33,892 nt of DNA from Candidatus Zixiibacteriota bacterium (GCA_022865345.1 JALHSU010000092.1:1-33892); one strand, 5' to 3'; shown: positions 21,838-30,226, counted from the first letter of the stretch. A program made the numbers and translations. Notes: generated by a model not told the origin, from the sequence alone.

Positions 21838-21925
21838 GTCATTGCGAGGAGCTTATTTGATCGACGAAGCAATCTCCTCAAACTCAAATAAAACGGATTG
21901 CTTCGCCCTTGAGGCTCGCAATGAC
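21838..21925. repeat. GTCATTGCGAG-type repeat, complete copy
   Basis: The outer arms are GTCATTGCGAG (21838-21848) and CTCGCAATGAC (21915-21925). The inner arms are GAAGCAATC (about 21865-21873) and GATTGCTTC (about 21896-21904). Layout is the same as 11550-11646, with both arms changed in step. Confidence 0.85.
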
Positions 21926-21991
21926 CGTAAAAAAGGCTGAGGCAGGGCAAATGCCTTGCCCCAGTAATCTCGGGAATGTATTCTACATTTG

Positions 21992-22097
21992 GAACTCACC
22001 CTGAATCCCCCGCCGTTGGCAGGGCAGACCTCTCTTAGGAAGAGAGTAACTAAAGCTCCCCTTCTCTTGTTAAGAGAAGAGGCAAAGGGATAAGTAC
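21992..22097 (-). repeat. 84-bp three-stem repeat, diverged copy with nested insertion
   Basis: It starts GAACTCACCCTGAATCCC and ends with a decayed GGGATAAGTAC. Two inner stems (CTCTCTTAGGAAGAGAG and CTTCTCTTGTTAAGAGAAG) are intact. An insertion with the CCCGCC-GTT-GGCAGGG core lies at 22009-22024. Confidence 0.8.
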
Positions 22098-22109
22098 GAG
22101 CAACTGAAG

Positions 22110-22216
22110 GAACTCACCCTGAATCCCTCTCTTAAAAAGAGAGAGACTAAAAGCCCCTTCTCTTCTTAAGTCGAAGATCCCGCCACGGGCGGGAAGAAGG
22201 GGCAGGGGATGAGTTC
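22110..22216 (-). repeat. 84-bp three-stem repeat, copy with hairpin inserted in a loop
   Basis: Outer arms GAACTCACCCTG and GGGGATGAGTTC are intact, and the first inner stem is TCTCTT/AAGAGA. The CCCCTTCTCTT ... AAGAAGGGG stem has about 23 extra bases in its loop, containing CCCGCC-ACG-GGCGGG (22179-22193). Confidence 0.85.
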
Positions 22217-22262
22217 AGCTATAAAGCTTATACGCTATAATCAGCAGAATGGTCTCTGACTT

Positions 22263-22934
22263 TCACAATTCAGGAACATTCTTATTCTCACCCTTTTGAA
22301 GTTTTTTGTAAAGGTACAACGGATAAATAATACTGGTGTACAAGATAACCGGAACAAGAATTACAACCAGGCTAAAGAACAGGTTTACTTTTAAAAGAGA
22401 GAGGATGATTATGATTATCCCGGCCAGAACAAAAAGCCAGCCAGAGAGTATATGAGTTTTCTTCCAAACTATCTCCGAGGCTAAAGTCCACGGAGAGCGA
22501 ATACCAAAAAAGAAATTCCGGGGGAGTTTTGGAAGATAATTGCCCAGAAATATGAACAGAAGTCCAAAACCAACCCCGTATACGCTTCTTTCAAACCTTC
22601 CGGCCTTCGCAGAGAAAAGCTCCAGCACGTAGAAGAACAGGAAAAAAAGAAGGGCAAAATCTCGAAACATCAGGAAGACATTATACTTGTTCTGAATCCT
22701 TTTCCAAAAAGGATCGATGAAAGGGATAAAGGTCAAAAGCAGGTAAATGAATGCTGCTAAGCCTAAATTAAACCAGACCACGTGCAATTTTGGTGAGTAC
22801 TTATCCGGTATTCCATTGAGATTAAAATGTGAAGGAATTCTTTCCTGCAAAATCGGGTAAAAATAGATCGACAGGGTTACAAACAGTGTAATGATGACAA
22901 AGGGAAAAATCTCTCTCTTTACGTTCCATCTCAT
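22263..22934 (-). CDS. sdpI: SdpI-family membrane protein (DUF1648 + SdpI)
   Basis: The 223-residue protein has about six membrane helices. Near the N-terminus is the DUF1648 signature (ILQERIPSHFNLNGIPDKYSPK, between helices 1 and 2). The SdpI part follows (LGNYLPKLPRNFFFGIRSPWTLASEIVWKKTHILSGW). In Bacillus subtilis SdpI gives immunity to the SdpC toxin and sequesters the SdpR repressor. The gene starts 4 nt after the SdpR-like stop, with AGGAGG overlapping the end of sdpR, so they are cotranscribed and coupled. No sdpABC toxin genes are in the window, so the trigger is unknown. Confidence 0.9.
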   Translation of the reverse strand: MRWNVKREIFPFVIITLFVTLSIYFYPILQERIPSHFNLNGIPDKYSPKLHVVWFNLGLAAFIYLLLTFIPFIDPFWKRIQNKYNVFLMFRDFALLFFLFFYVLELFSAKAGRFERSVYGVGFGLLFIFLGNYLPKLPRNFFFGIRSPWTLASEIVWKKTHILSGWLFVLAGIIIIILSLLKVNLFFSLVVILVPVILYTSIIYPLYLYKKLQKGENKNVPEL

Positions 22935-22938
22935 AATC

Positions 22939-23208
22939 TTACCTCCTCTTGATAAATTTAGTCATATATTCAATCGCCATCTGGAAAACGCTCATATTAA
23001 GCGAATATTTTATGAATTGCCCTTCTCTTTCCCCGGTGATCAGATTTGCCCTCTTCAGGATATCCAGGTGATGGGAAAGTGTAGGCTGGCTGACCTCGAT
23101 TTTCTCCAGTATCTCCGAAGGGGTCTGGTCCTTCTGCTTGAGCAGGTCCATAATCTCTCTCCGGGTGGGGTCAGAAAAGGCCTTAAACAGTTCACTCAAG
23201 TCCTTCAT
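22939..23208 (-). CDS. sdpR: ArsR-family transcriptional regulator, SdpR-like
   Basis: The 89-residue winged-helix regulator reads MKDLSELFKAFSDPTRREIM, then EVSQPTLSHHLDILKRANLI (recognition helix, about 41-60) and a wing GEREGQFIKYSLN. There is no CxC metal site of the ArsR/SmtB sensors, which fits the SdpR autorepressor subgroup. I start at ATG 23208; a TTG five codons upstream lacks a Shine-Dalgarno. A TTGACA/TATATT promoter followed by AT-rich near-repeats lies upstream, a plausible autoregulated promoter. Confidence 0.9.
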   Translation of the reverse strand: MKDLSELFKAFSDPTRREIMDLLKQKDQTPSEILEKIEVSQPTLSHHLDILKRANLITGEREGQFIKYSLNMSVFQMAIEYMTKFIKRR

Positions 23209-23270
23209 ATCTTCGCTCTGCAAAACAGGAATATTTTATATATCTACATATTTACATTTATCTATATATC

Positions 23271-23298
23271 AATATAATGATACGATTTCTCTTGTCAA
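23271..23298 (-). promoter_or_regulatory. Promoter of sdpR-sdpI with AT-rich operator-like tract
   Basis: TTGACA (23298-23293) and TATATT (23276-23271) are 16 bp apart on the minus strand. The following 45 bp contain repeated ATATATAGAT and GTAGATATATA blocks, possible SdpR binding sites overlapping the transcription start. Confidence 0.65.
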
Positions 23299-23407
23299 GT
23301 GTTTTTATAAATAAAAATTTTATCTCTCAAAAAAAAATCGGACAAGCCTTTGGCTCGCCCGTCCTATATGCTGTCTACTATCTACTATCTACTGTTTATC
23401 AGTCAAA

Positions 23408-25516
23408 TTATGTAGGCAGTTCTATCAACTGGTCTTCGTATCCATCGTAGAAATCATGGCAGGTCAAAAGGAGAATCTGGTATTTCTTGGAAAGAGATTT
23501 TAAAAGCTTCAGCGCATTTTTCCTTCTATGTTTGTCAAAAGTGACAAAAGGGTCATCCATTATCACCACCGGATTTTTATCTTCAGAGATCAGATTCAAC
23601 AAAGCTAACCTGCAAGCAAGGTAGATCTGGTCCAAGGTTCCGCGGGAAAGATACTTTTGCGGATCAACCCAGTTTTTGAGTTTGTCTGAAAAGACCTCAA
23701 ATCTGAAGCTTTCCTTGTCAAACCTGACCTGGTTATATTTCCCGGCAGTCATCTCCTTTAAGAGCTTGGAGGTTTCCTCCTCCAGAGTACCGACACAGGT
23801 GTCAATCACTTTTCTCCTCGCCTCTTCCAGGGTCCCCTGAACAATCTCGTATATCTCCAATCCCTTCTGGAGCTCCGTCAAGCTCTTATGAGTATAATCT
23901 AACCTTTCCTCCAAGCTTGCCTCTAACTCTGTCCCGCATTCAGCCATCTCCAGCTCTTTTTTCAACGCAATAGTTTTTATTTCCAGGTTTTTTCTTTTCT
24001 CTTCTATCTCCCTGACTTCATTCTGGAGATGTATCAGCTCTTCCCTTTTCAGGATAAACGGCTTTAAATCCCTGGTCTTCTCATCCCATAGAGCCAGTTC
24101 CTTAGTCACCTCTTTCAGTTCGCTTTCCAGTTCTCTTGCATTCCGTCCTCCCAACCACCCCTCATATCTGGAAAGCTCATTTTTTATTTCCCGCTCTATG
24201 TCCCGGTAGTGGTCATAATTCTCTCTCAAGACTTGAGAGGAGACCAGATTATATTTGCTCAAAATATTCTTGGCTGAGGTCGTTAGTTCATAAGAATCTC
24301 TTTCCAGCTCCTGAAGCCGGTTTCTCTTCTGTTCTATCTGCTGGGAGTAGAAATGTCTTTCACTTTTCTGGGCTAAAAGTTTGAATACGAAGACCAGTAG
24401 TAGAATGAAAGTAAAGCCAGCCCCTCCCCACAACACAGGCTTCAGGAAATAAGCCAGAAATCCGAATAAAAGGGTCAAACCCAGAGCAGATAAAGCTATG
24501 ATTTTCAGGGTCTGGTTATGGGAACACGCATCCAGCACAGTTTTAAGCTCCTCTTCTTCCCTGAGCCATTCATTCTTTTTTTCCTCTAAGAAAACAAGCT
24601 TTGCCTCTAATTCATCTATTTTGTCCTTATCCTCTTTGCTTACTGCAATATATTTTGAAGCCTCCTCCCTTAATTTGCGCACCACCCTTTCCGAATTCTG
24701 GGTCTGTTTTATACGGGTATTTAAATCGTGAAATCTTTCTTCTAATTCTCTTTGTTTCTCCTCTAATCCTGAGGCAGCTTCCGCTTTTTCTAATAGCTCT
24801 TTTTTAACCTCTGACTCTTTGCTTGTTTTTTCAAGTTCGGAGGAGCTTTCCGTTAGCTCGCTCTGGCTTTCCTTCATCTTCTTGTTCTGATTCCTGACTT
24901 TTTCCAACTCGTAAGTTAGCTCTTCCCTGTCCTTCTCGTATTTCTGAATTATTCCCAAGTTCTTGGTCCCGACTTTCTTAAGCTCCCCCATTTTTTCCTT
25001 TATGTGCTCTATGATCTTGGAGGCTTTTACCTTCTCCTCTCCCCCGGTTACCAGGCTTTCTAACTTATCCTTGATGGCTTCTACGCTTGAATCCAGACGG
25101 GAGATCTCATCCTGCTGCACGCAGGCAGTAGCTAAAAAAACCTCTTTAGTCGGAATCCCTGTCCTCTGGTTTATAATCTCCTCAATACTTTTTTTGTCCT
25201 CCCAGCTCTCTCCGCTTGGAGTTTTGGAAAGTTTAAGAAAACCAGTGTCAAAATTCTTTTCCAGTGAATAAGAGTCCCCCCCTGCCTCGAAATCCAGCTT
25301 CATCTCAAAATCTTTCTGGAAACCCCAGGAAGTCTTGTCCTTCAGCTCTTTCTTTGTAGATTTGGGATCATCGTACAGGGCACAGGTCAAAGCCTCGACC
25401 AAGGTGGACTTACCAGCCTCGTTGTCCCCTTTGATCAGGTTAATCCCCTTACTTAACCCGATCTCGAACTTGTCGAATTTGCCATATCTTTTTAGATTTA
25501 ACTTCTCGACTCTCAT
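23408..25516 (-). CDS. SbcC/Rad50-like ATPase of the YhaN type
   Basis: The 702-residue ATPase has Walker A GDNEAGKST (30-38), long coiled coils either side of the middle (about 185-320 and 385-570), and a C-terminal ABC signature/Walker B (YLSRGTLDQIYLACRLALL; VVIMDDPFVTFD) with a following switch His (LLLTCHDF). Two hydrophobic helices (about 333-378) interrupt the coiled coil, a feature of YhaN-like proteins and not of SbcC, and suggest membrane association. It starts 3 nt after the stop of the upstream metallophosphoesterase, so the two form a nuclease-ATPase pair acting on DNA ends. Confidence 0.9.
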   Translation of the reverse strand: MRVEKLNLKRYGKFDKFEIGLSKGINLIKGDNEAGKSTLVEALTCALYDDPKSTKKELKDKTSWGFQKDFEMKLDFEAGGDSYSLEKNFDTGFLKLSKTPSGESWEDKKSIEEIINQRTGIPTKEVFLATACVQQDEISRLDSSVEAIKDKLESLVTGGEEKVKASKIIEHIKEKMGELKKVGTKNLGIIQKYEKDREELTYELEKVRNQNKKMKESQSELTESSSELEKTSKESEVKKELLEKAEAASGLEEKQRELEERFHDLNTRIKQTQNSERVVRKLREEASKYIAVSKEDKDKIDELEAKLVFLEEKKNEWLREEEELKTVLDACSHNQTLKIIALSALGLTLLFGFLAYFLKPVLWGGAGFTFILLLVFVFKLLAQKSERHFYSQQIEQKRNRLQELERDSYELTTSAKNILSKYNLVSSQVLRENYDHYRDIEREIKNELSRYEGWLGGRNARELESELKEVTKELALWDEKTRDLKPFILKREELIHLQNEVREIEEKRKNLEIKTIALKKELEMAECGTELEASLEERLDYTHKSLTELQKGLEIYEIVQGTLEEARRKVIDTCVGTLEEETSKLLKEMTAGKYNQVRFDKESFRFEVFSDKLKNWVDPQKYLSRGTLDQIYLACRLALLNLISEDKNPVVIMDDPFVTFDKHRRKNALKLLKSLSKKYQILLLTCHDFYDGYEDQLIELPT

Positions 25517-25519
25517 CTT

Positions 25520-26656
25520 TTAAATCCCTTCTTTGCCGCTCAAGTAAAGATACCCTAAAACCTTTGCCTGCTGATATTTTCCCCTGCTTTCTTCATTAGC
25601 TGAATTTATCTTTTCCTCCATAATCTTTAAAAACTGCCCGGTGACCGTATGCTGAGGGAAATTTTTGCTCGTTATGTCTAAGTTAAATGGTTGAGGCATC
25701 TGTTCCAATTCCAGGTGCAGAAACTGATCTTCTAAAACCTCTTTTAGTCTGGAGAAATCCTGCTCTTCTGACCCGGGCTCGGAGAACCCTTTTAATCCCA
25801 GGTTTTCCTTGAACCTGACTTTTAGGATATTCTGCTCGCCCTTATATTTTTCGATCTCTCTTAAAAGCTCGGATGAGTTTTTGAATTTATCTAATTCAAG
25901 TTCCGTCTCCTGCCACTTGAGCTCCCCGGTCTTAATTTTTTCTACCCTTGGCAGACCTTCGTTTAACTCAATTAGCAAGACATTCCCGGAATCTTTTTCC
26001 CCGAATTTAAGCTGTTCCGGAGAGCCGGAATAGTAAGTTAAAGGTTTCTTGCAGACCTCTTGAGTTGAATGCCAGTGCCCCAGGGCAACATAATCAAACC
26101 CGCTTTTCTCCAGTTCTTCTATGGTAATGGGAAAATCATCCCCCTGACTTTTTGAAGGAATCTGAAGTGACCCGTGAGCTAGCGCGATATTAAATCTTGA
26201 GTTAAATTCTTGTTTCAAAACAGGTAGCGGACTTTCCCCACTTCTGTTTGACCGGTTCGGCTTGCCGTATACGGTTACCCCTAAATCCTCAAAAAATACA
26301 AAGGGATTTTCCTCATCCGCCAGAAGATGGAAATTAGGAGGCAAAAGGCTCGGCTCGATATTCCGGTAAATAGAGCTGTTGTCATAGCAGTCATGTGTTC
26401 CCGGGACCAGGCAGACGTGTATTTTGCCTAATCTGGCGAACTCTCCCAGGATAAATCCCAGGGTAGCTCTGGAGATCTGATTGGAATTGAAGAGGTCACC
26501 TGCTACCAGTAGCAAATCGACATTTTTCTCCAGGGCTAAGTCTATGACCTTCATAAAAGTTTTCTTAAGTTGTGCCCTGACCCGGTCACCGCTCCTGCCC
26601 AGACCTGAGAACTTAGCCCCTAAGTGTATGTCCGCAGTATGTAAGATTTTAACCAT
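25520..26656 (-). CDS. SbcD/Mre11-like metallophosphoesterase of the YhaO type
   Basis: The 378-residue protein has the calcineurin-like phosphoesterase motifs in order: HTADIHLG (6-13; Asp9, His11), AGDLFNSN (52-59; Asp54), PGTHDC (85-90; His88), AHGSL, and GHWH. The usual GNHD is GTHD here; Thr in this position is also seen in YhaO-like proteins as I recall. The family provides the nuclease partner for the SbcC/Rad50-like ATPase encoded immediately downstream. The C-terminal 150 residues form a capping and interaction region. The ATG at 26656 has no clear Shine-Dalgarno. Confidence 0.9.
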   Translation of the reverse strand: MVKILHTADIHLGAKFSGLGRSGDRVRAQLKKTFMKVIDLALEKNVDLLLVAGDLFNSNQISRATLGFILGEFARLGKIHVCLVPGTHDCYDNSSIYRNIEPSLLPPNFHLLADEENPFVFFEDLGVTVYGKPNRSNRSGESPLPVLKQEFNSRFNIALAHGSLQIPSKSQGDDFPITIEELEKSGFDYVALGHWHSTQEVCKKPLTYYSGSPEQLKFGEKDSGNVLLIELNEGLPRVEKIKTGELKWQETELELDKFKNSSELLREIEKYKGEQNILKVRFKENLGLKGFSEPGSEEQDFSRLKEVLEDQFLHLELEQMPQPFNLDITSKNFPQHTVTGQFLKIMEEKINSANEESRGKYQQAKVLGYLYLSGKEGI

Positions 26657-26947
26657 TTTCTAATGTTTAGAAGGTATAGTTTTACCTAGAACTCCAGTTA
26701 ATCTTATCGGCTGAAAGGGATAAATTGTTTAAGATTTTTTAAGAAGGGACAAAACAATGTTCTGTCCATGCGGTTGTTTAACCTCTCCTTATTAAGGAGA
26801 GGGATAGGGAGAGGTTCAAAAAAAAGTCAGTAGGGGCGACCCGCCGGGTCGCCCCTACCAATTCAAAATCGCAGACTAAAGTCTGTGACTACCTTAAAGT
26901 GTTTTGTCTTTTTCCTCGATCCCTTGAATCCTTGAATCCTTAGATGT
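26657..26947. repeat. Spacer with four unlike palindromes
   Basis: Elements in order: GGACAAAAC-AAT-GTTCTGTCC (26747-26767, one mismatch), AACCTCTCCTTA ... TAAGGAGAGG (about 26780-26802), and a 29-bp palindrome with 14-bp arms GTAGGGGCGACCCG around one C (26830-26858). GCAGACTAAAGTCTG follows at about 26873-26888. No gene is evident. Confidence 0.75.
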
Positions 26948-28312
26948 TTATTTCCTCACAAGTTTCGCCACCGCTTCGATATGATAAGTCTGCGGGAACA
27001 TATCCACCGGCTGAACTTTTTCCAGAATGTAATCTTTTTCAGCTAAAACCTGCAGGTCACGGGCTAAGGTAGTTGGATTGCAGGAGACATATACGATTTT
27101 TTTAGGTTTGATTTCAAGCATTGAAGAGATTACCTTCTTATGCATTCCGCCTCTGGGAGGGTCAACCACGATAACCCCTGGCGAGTAATTCTCCTTGACT
27201 AATGACGACAGCACATCTTTCGCTTCTCCCAGAAGAAACCGGCAGTTTTTTATGGAATTAAGTTCCGCATTCCTGATCGCATTTTCTACTGAATCTTTGA
27301 CTGATTCTATACCGGTAACCCATTTTGCCTTCTGAGCCAGGAAAAAAGAGATGGCACCTGTACCAGAGTATAAATCCAAAACCTCTTCTGAACCTTGTAA
27401 TTCCGCATAATCAGTGACTATGTCAAATAGCTTCTCTGCCTGTTTGGTATTGGTTTGAAAAAAAGAGTTGGCCGAGATTTCAAAATGGAACCTGCCTAAT
27501 TTTTCCTGAATAGTTCCTTTTCCCGCCAAGACTACTTCTTCCTCTCCAAAAGCGATATCAGCGAATTTGGTATTTATATTCCGAACCACCGTTTTTACCT
27601 GAGGAAAGCTCTCCATAAGTCCAGAAGCAAGTCTTTCTGCTTGTTTGAATTCGCCTGAATATGTTACCAGATTAACCATAATTTCTGATTTATTAACACT
27701 TTCTCTGATGGCTAAATATCTCAAAAAACCGGTATGCTCTTTAGGGTCGTAAGGAATAAGCTTCTCTTTTGCGCAAAAATCCCTTACCCACCAGATTATC
27801 TGGTTTGAAAGTCCGGATTGAAGATAACATTTTTGAAGGCTAAATACCCTTCTGAAATCTTCAAAGGGATGTAAACCGAGGATAAGTTTCCCCTCAAGGT
27901 CTTTGCCAAAGGAGAACTCCATCTTGTTGCGGTAAAAATAGGTATCGTCTGAACGGATTATCTTTTCAGTCTCGAAATCTAAAAAACCACCTAGATGTTT
28001 GAGCGATTCCTTTACTGTTTTTTCTTTGTAGATAAGCTGAGTTTCATAATCCAGATTTTGCCAGGTGCATCCCCCGCACAAACCAAAATGAGAGCAGACT
28101 GGTACAATTCGTTTTTCTGAGCTTTTTAGAACCTCAACTACTTTCGCTTCAGCAAAGTTCCTTTTTTTCTTTTCGATTATGACCTTGAGAACATCCCCTG
28201 GAAGACCTCCCCTTACTAAAACCACCAGCCCGTCCAATTTCCCCACCCCTTTGCCCCCATAGGCCAAATCTGTGACTGAGACTTCAACAATATCCCCTTT
28301 TTTAATAACCAT
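26948..28312 (-). CDS. rlmD: RNA (uracil-5-)-methyltransferase, RlmD/TrmA family
   Basis: The 454-residue enzyme transfers a methyl group from S-adenosylmethionine to C5 of uridine in rRNA (or tRNA). An N-terminal TRAM domain (about 5-60) is followed by an iron-sulfur cysteine set (Cys73, Cys79, Cys82 in CSHFGLCGGCTWQN). The SAM-binding motif is LDLYSGTGAISFF, then VDPPRGGMHK and the catalytic SCNPTTLARDL. The family cannot be split into RlmC, RlmD or TrmA from this alone. I start at ATG 28312 because AAAGGA lies at proper distance; an ATG six codons upstream has no Shine-Dalgarno. Confidence 0.92.
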   Translation of the reverse strand: MVIKKGDIVEVSVTDLAYGGKGVGKLDGLVVLVRGGLPGDVLKVIIEKKKRNFAEAKVVEVLKSSEKRIVPVCSHFGLCGGCTWQNLDYETQLIYKEKTVKESLKHLGGFLDFETEKIIRSDDTYFYRNKMEFSFGKDLEGKLILGLHPFEDFRRVFSLQKCYLQSGLSNQIIWWVRDFCAKEKLIPYDPKEHTGFLRYLAIRESVNKSEIMVNLVTYSGEFKQAERLASGLMESFPQVKTVVRNINTKFADIAFGEEEVVLAGKGTIQEKLGRFHFEISANSFFQTNTKQAEKLFDIVTDYAELQGSEEVLDLYSGTGAISFFLAQKAKWVTGIESVKDSVENAIRNAELNSIKNCRFLLGEAKDVLSSLVKENYSPGVIVVDPPRGGMHKKVISSMLEIKPKKIVYVSCNPTTLARDLQVLAEKDYILEKVQPVDMFPQTYHIEAVAKLVRK

Positions 28313-28372
28313 TCCGAGTCCTTTTGCCATTTTCTAAGTTGGGGGCAGATTGCGTTGCAAGAAAAAAATAAA

Positions 28373-28391
28373 GGGCGAGGGAACCTCGCCC
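28373..28391. repeat. Palindrome GGGCGAGG-GAA-CCTCGCCC
   Basis: Perfect 8-bp arms, followed by CTACAAA as in other intergenic palindromes here. Confidence 0.65.
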
Positions 28392-28468
28392 CTACAAATT
28401 CAGTTCCTCATTCTATTCGTAACAGGGACTCCCTGCAAGAAACCTGAATCAGAGTCATCAGTTTTCTC

Positions 28469-28975
28469 TCAAGTCTTCTCTGTGCCTTTTAGATAATTCA
28501 ACAACCCACCCTTTTCAGTTATCTCTAATTCCAATCCTGAAAGAGGATGCCCGATTATGCTTTTGCCTGTGGACTGATTTTTCACTTCTCCGGAGAGGAT
28601 ATCTATTTCGAGAATGTCACCGGTCTTAACGCTCGTGGATATGCCGGGACATTCCAAAAGAGGAAACCCTAAATTTATGGCATTCCGGTAAAAAATCCGG
28701 GCAAAGGAATCTGCTACTACACAACTAACCCCGTTTTCTTTCAGACAGACAACAGCATGCTCTCTGGACGAGCCGGTGCCGAAGTTCTTGCCGGCAACGA
28801 CTATGTCTCCGGGCTTCACCTCCTGGCTGAATTTCTCAAAACCCGGCACAAACTCCATCGCATGCTTTTTCATCTCCTGGGGATCAGTCAGAGGAAGATA
28901 CTGCCCGTGATAGATCTGATCCGTGTCGATGTCATCTCCAACCACCCAGGCTTTGCCTTTGAATTTAGTCATCAT
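28469..28975 (-). CDS. leuD: 3-isopropylmalate dehydratase small subunit family (LeuD-like)
   Basis: The 168-residue protein is the swivel-domain subunit of isopropylmalate isomerase or a homoaconitase-type enzyme: GDDIDTDQIYHGQYL (about 13-27), GKNFGTGSSREHAV (about 62-75) and ADSFARIFYRNAINLG (about 88-103). It works with a LeuC-type [4Fe-4S] large subunit, which is not in the window. The YLPL loop after GQ is typical of the LeuD/HacB group, so leucine synthesis or a related chain-elongation step cannot be distinguished. Its ATG overlaps the end of the CDF transporter gene by 11 nt, giving translational coupling to an unrelated function. A second ATG one codon later is equally usable. Confidence 0.88.
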   Translation of the reverse strand: MMTKFKGKAWVVGDDIDTDQIYHGQYLPLTDPQEMKKHAMEFVPGFEKFSQEVKPGDIVVAGKNFGTGSSREHAVVCLKENGVSCVVADSFARIFYRNAINLGFPLLECPGISTSVKTGDILEIDILSGEVKNQSTGKSIIGHPLSGLELEITEKGGLLNYLKGTEKT

Positions 28976-30188
28976 CTTTCTTCTCCATTTTTCCTGACTC
29001 TCTGGATTTGCATTCCTGCTCGCAGGTTATACATTCACCTTCGCAAGGCTCGATATGAATTGAGATCTCTGATGAAACCAGCCTTTCTTTTATATCATTT
29101 TCAAGATGGTCGCAGAGTTTATGAGCATCTTCGATCTTTATATCCCCCGGCACGACCAGATGAAGGCTGATCAATCTGGAGCCCTTGATTCTCCTGAGAG
29201 TCAAATCATGAAATTCCACGAAGTCGGTGAAGTGCTGATTCAGTATCTCATACACAATCTTTTTTTCCTCTTCACCATCCCTCAGTAGGTCAGCCTTATC
29301 CTCTAGGAATCCCGCTCCCTCTTCCGGCTCTGTGTGGACCACCACATCGGAATTCGGCAGCAGCTCGGAAATTTTATCCTCTATCTGGGTGGTAACCTGG
29401 TGAGCTTTTTCTAAAGAGCTGTCTTTTTCCAGCATTACGTTCATATCCAGAAAATAGTGATTACCTGCTCTTCTCAGCCGAAGTCTGGAGATAGAGCTAA
29501 CCTGGGCAATGGTTTGCACCATCTCCTTGATCTTCAGGTCAAGCCCTTCTGGCGCTCGATCAATGAGAGCATCTACCGTTCTCTTACCCAATTTCCAGGA
29601 AGCATGCAGAACTACAACTGCTACTCCCAGAGCGGCCAGGGGATCTGCGACCGGCAGGCCGAGCCTGACGAAGATAAGCCCCAGAATCACCACCAGCGAG
29701 CTAAAGATGTCACTGCTGAAATGAAGGGCATCCGCCTCTAAAGCCTGACTTTGATATTTCCTCGCAATTCTGTAAAGGGCTCTGGACCTGGAAAAATCTA
29801 TTGCGATCGCGACCACAAGCACCACAAAGCTTATGGGGATGACCTTGATCTCAACTGGTTTGAAAAAACGTTTGATGCTTTCGACGATTATCCAGGCGCA
29901 GGTTATAAGGAGTAAAATCGCCTCCAGCAGGGCTGAGAAATTTTCAAATTTGCCGTGTCCGTAATGATGTTCGGCATCCGCGGGTTTATCAGACCGCTTT
30001 ACCGTAAAATAAGTCATCGCAGCAGCAACCAAGTCCAAACCAGAATGGGCCGCCTCAGAAATTATCCCCAGGCTTTGAGTGATAATCCCAACCACCAGTT
30101 TGGTCCCAGTCAGGAAAATGGCGGCTAAAAGGGAGCTGAAAGCAACGCTCACCTTCTCGTGATGTCCTTTTTTCTCGATCTCGTTCAA
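28965..30188 (-). CDS. Cation diffusion facilitator (zinc-type) with tandem cytoplasmic domains
   Basis: The 407-residue antiporter exports divalent metal from the cytoplasm. Its six-helix membrane part has His48-x3-Asp52 in helix 2 (EAAHSGLD) and His156-x3-Asp160 in helix 5 (HFSSD), the HD/HD site of zinc-type CDFs. A histidine loop (HHYGHGKFENFSALLEA) follows helix 2. The C-terminus carries two successive ZT_dimer-like domains (about 213-290 and 305-382) instead of one, then a cysteine tail (CEGECITCEQEC, 382-393). The start is TTG at 30188. A GTG 12 codons later is the alternative. It overlaps leuD by 11 nt. Confidence 0.9.
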   Translation of the reverse strand: MNEIEKKGHHEKVSVAFSSLLAAIFLTGTKLVVGIITQSLGIISEAAHSGLDLVAAAMTYFTVKRSDKPADAEHHYGHGKFENFSALLEAILLLITCAWIIVESIKRFFKPVEIKVIPISFVVLVVAIAIDFSRSRALYRIARKYQSQALEADALHFSSDIFSSLVVILGLIFVRLGLPVADPLAALGVAVVVLHASWKLGKRTVDALIDRAPEGLDLKIKEMVQTIAQVSSISRLRLRRAGNHYFLDMNVMLEKDSSLEKAHQVTTQIEDKISELLPNSDVVVHTEPEEGAGFLEDKADLLRDGEEEKKIVYEILNQHFTDFVEFHDLTLRRIKGSRLISLHLVVPGDIKIEDAHKLCDHLENDIKERLVSSEISIHIEPCEGECITCEQECKSRESGKMEKKDDD

Positions 30189-30226
30189 ATTTTTCTCTTT
30201 CTCCAGAATTACTCTTTTATGAAACC

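Larger units (their letters stand above)
21642..22262. other. Gene-free repeat island
   Basis: No coding frame is credible. The island contains degenerate TTATGGTTAATGG-type repeats (about 21652-21678), a GGACAGAAC-ATC-GTTCTGTCC palindrome (21804-21824), a GTCATT-type repeat (21838-21925), and two copies of the 84-bp three-stem repeat with loop insertions (21992-22097 and 22110-22216). Confidence 0.75.

Noticed and set aside
21642-22262. CRISPR array
   Set aside because: Repeats are palindromic, differ in length and spacing, and have no regular spacers or cas genes nearby.
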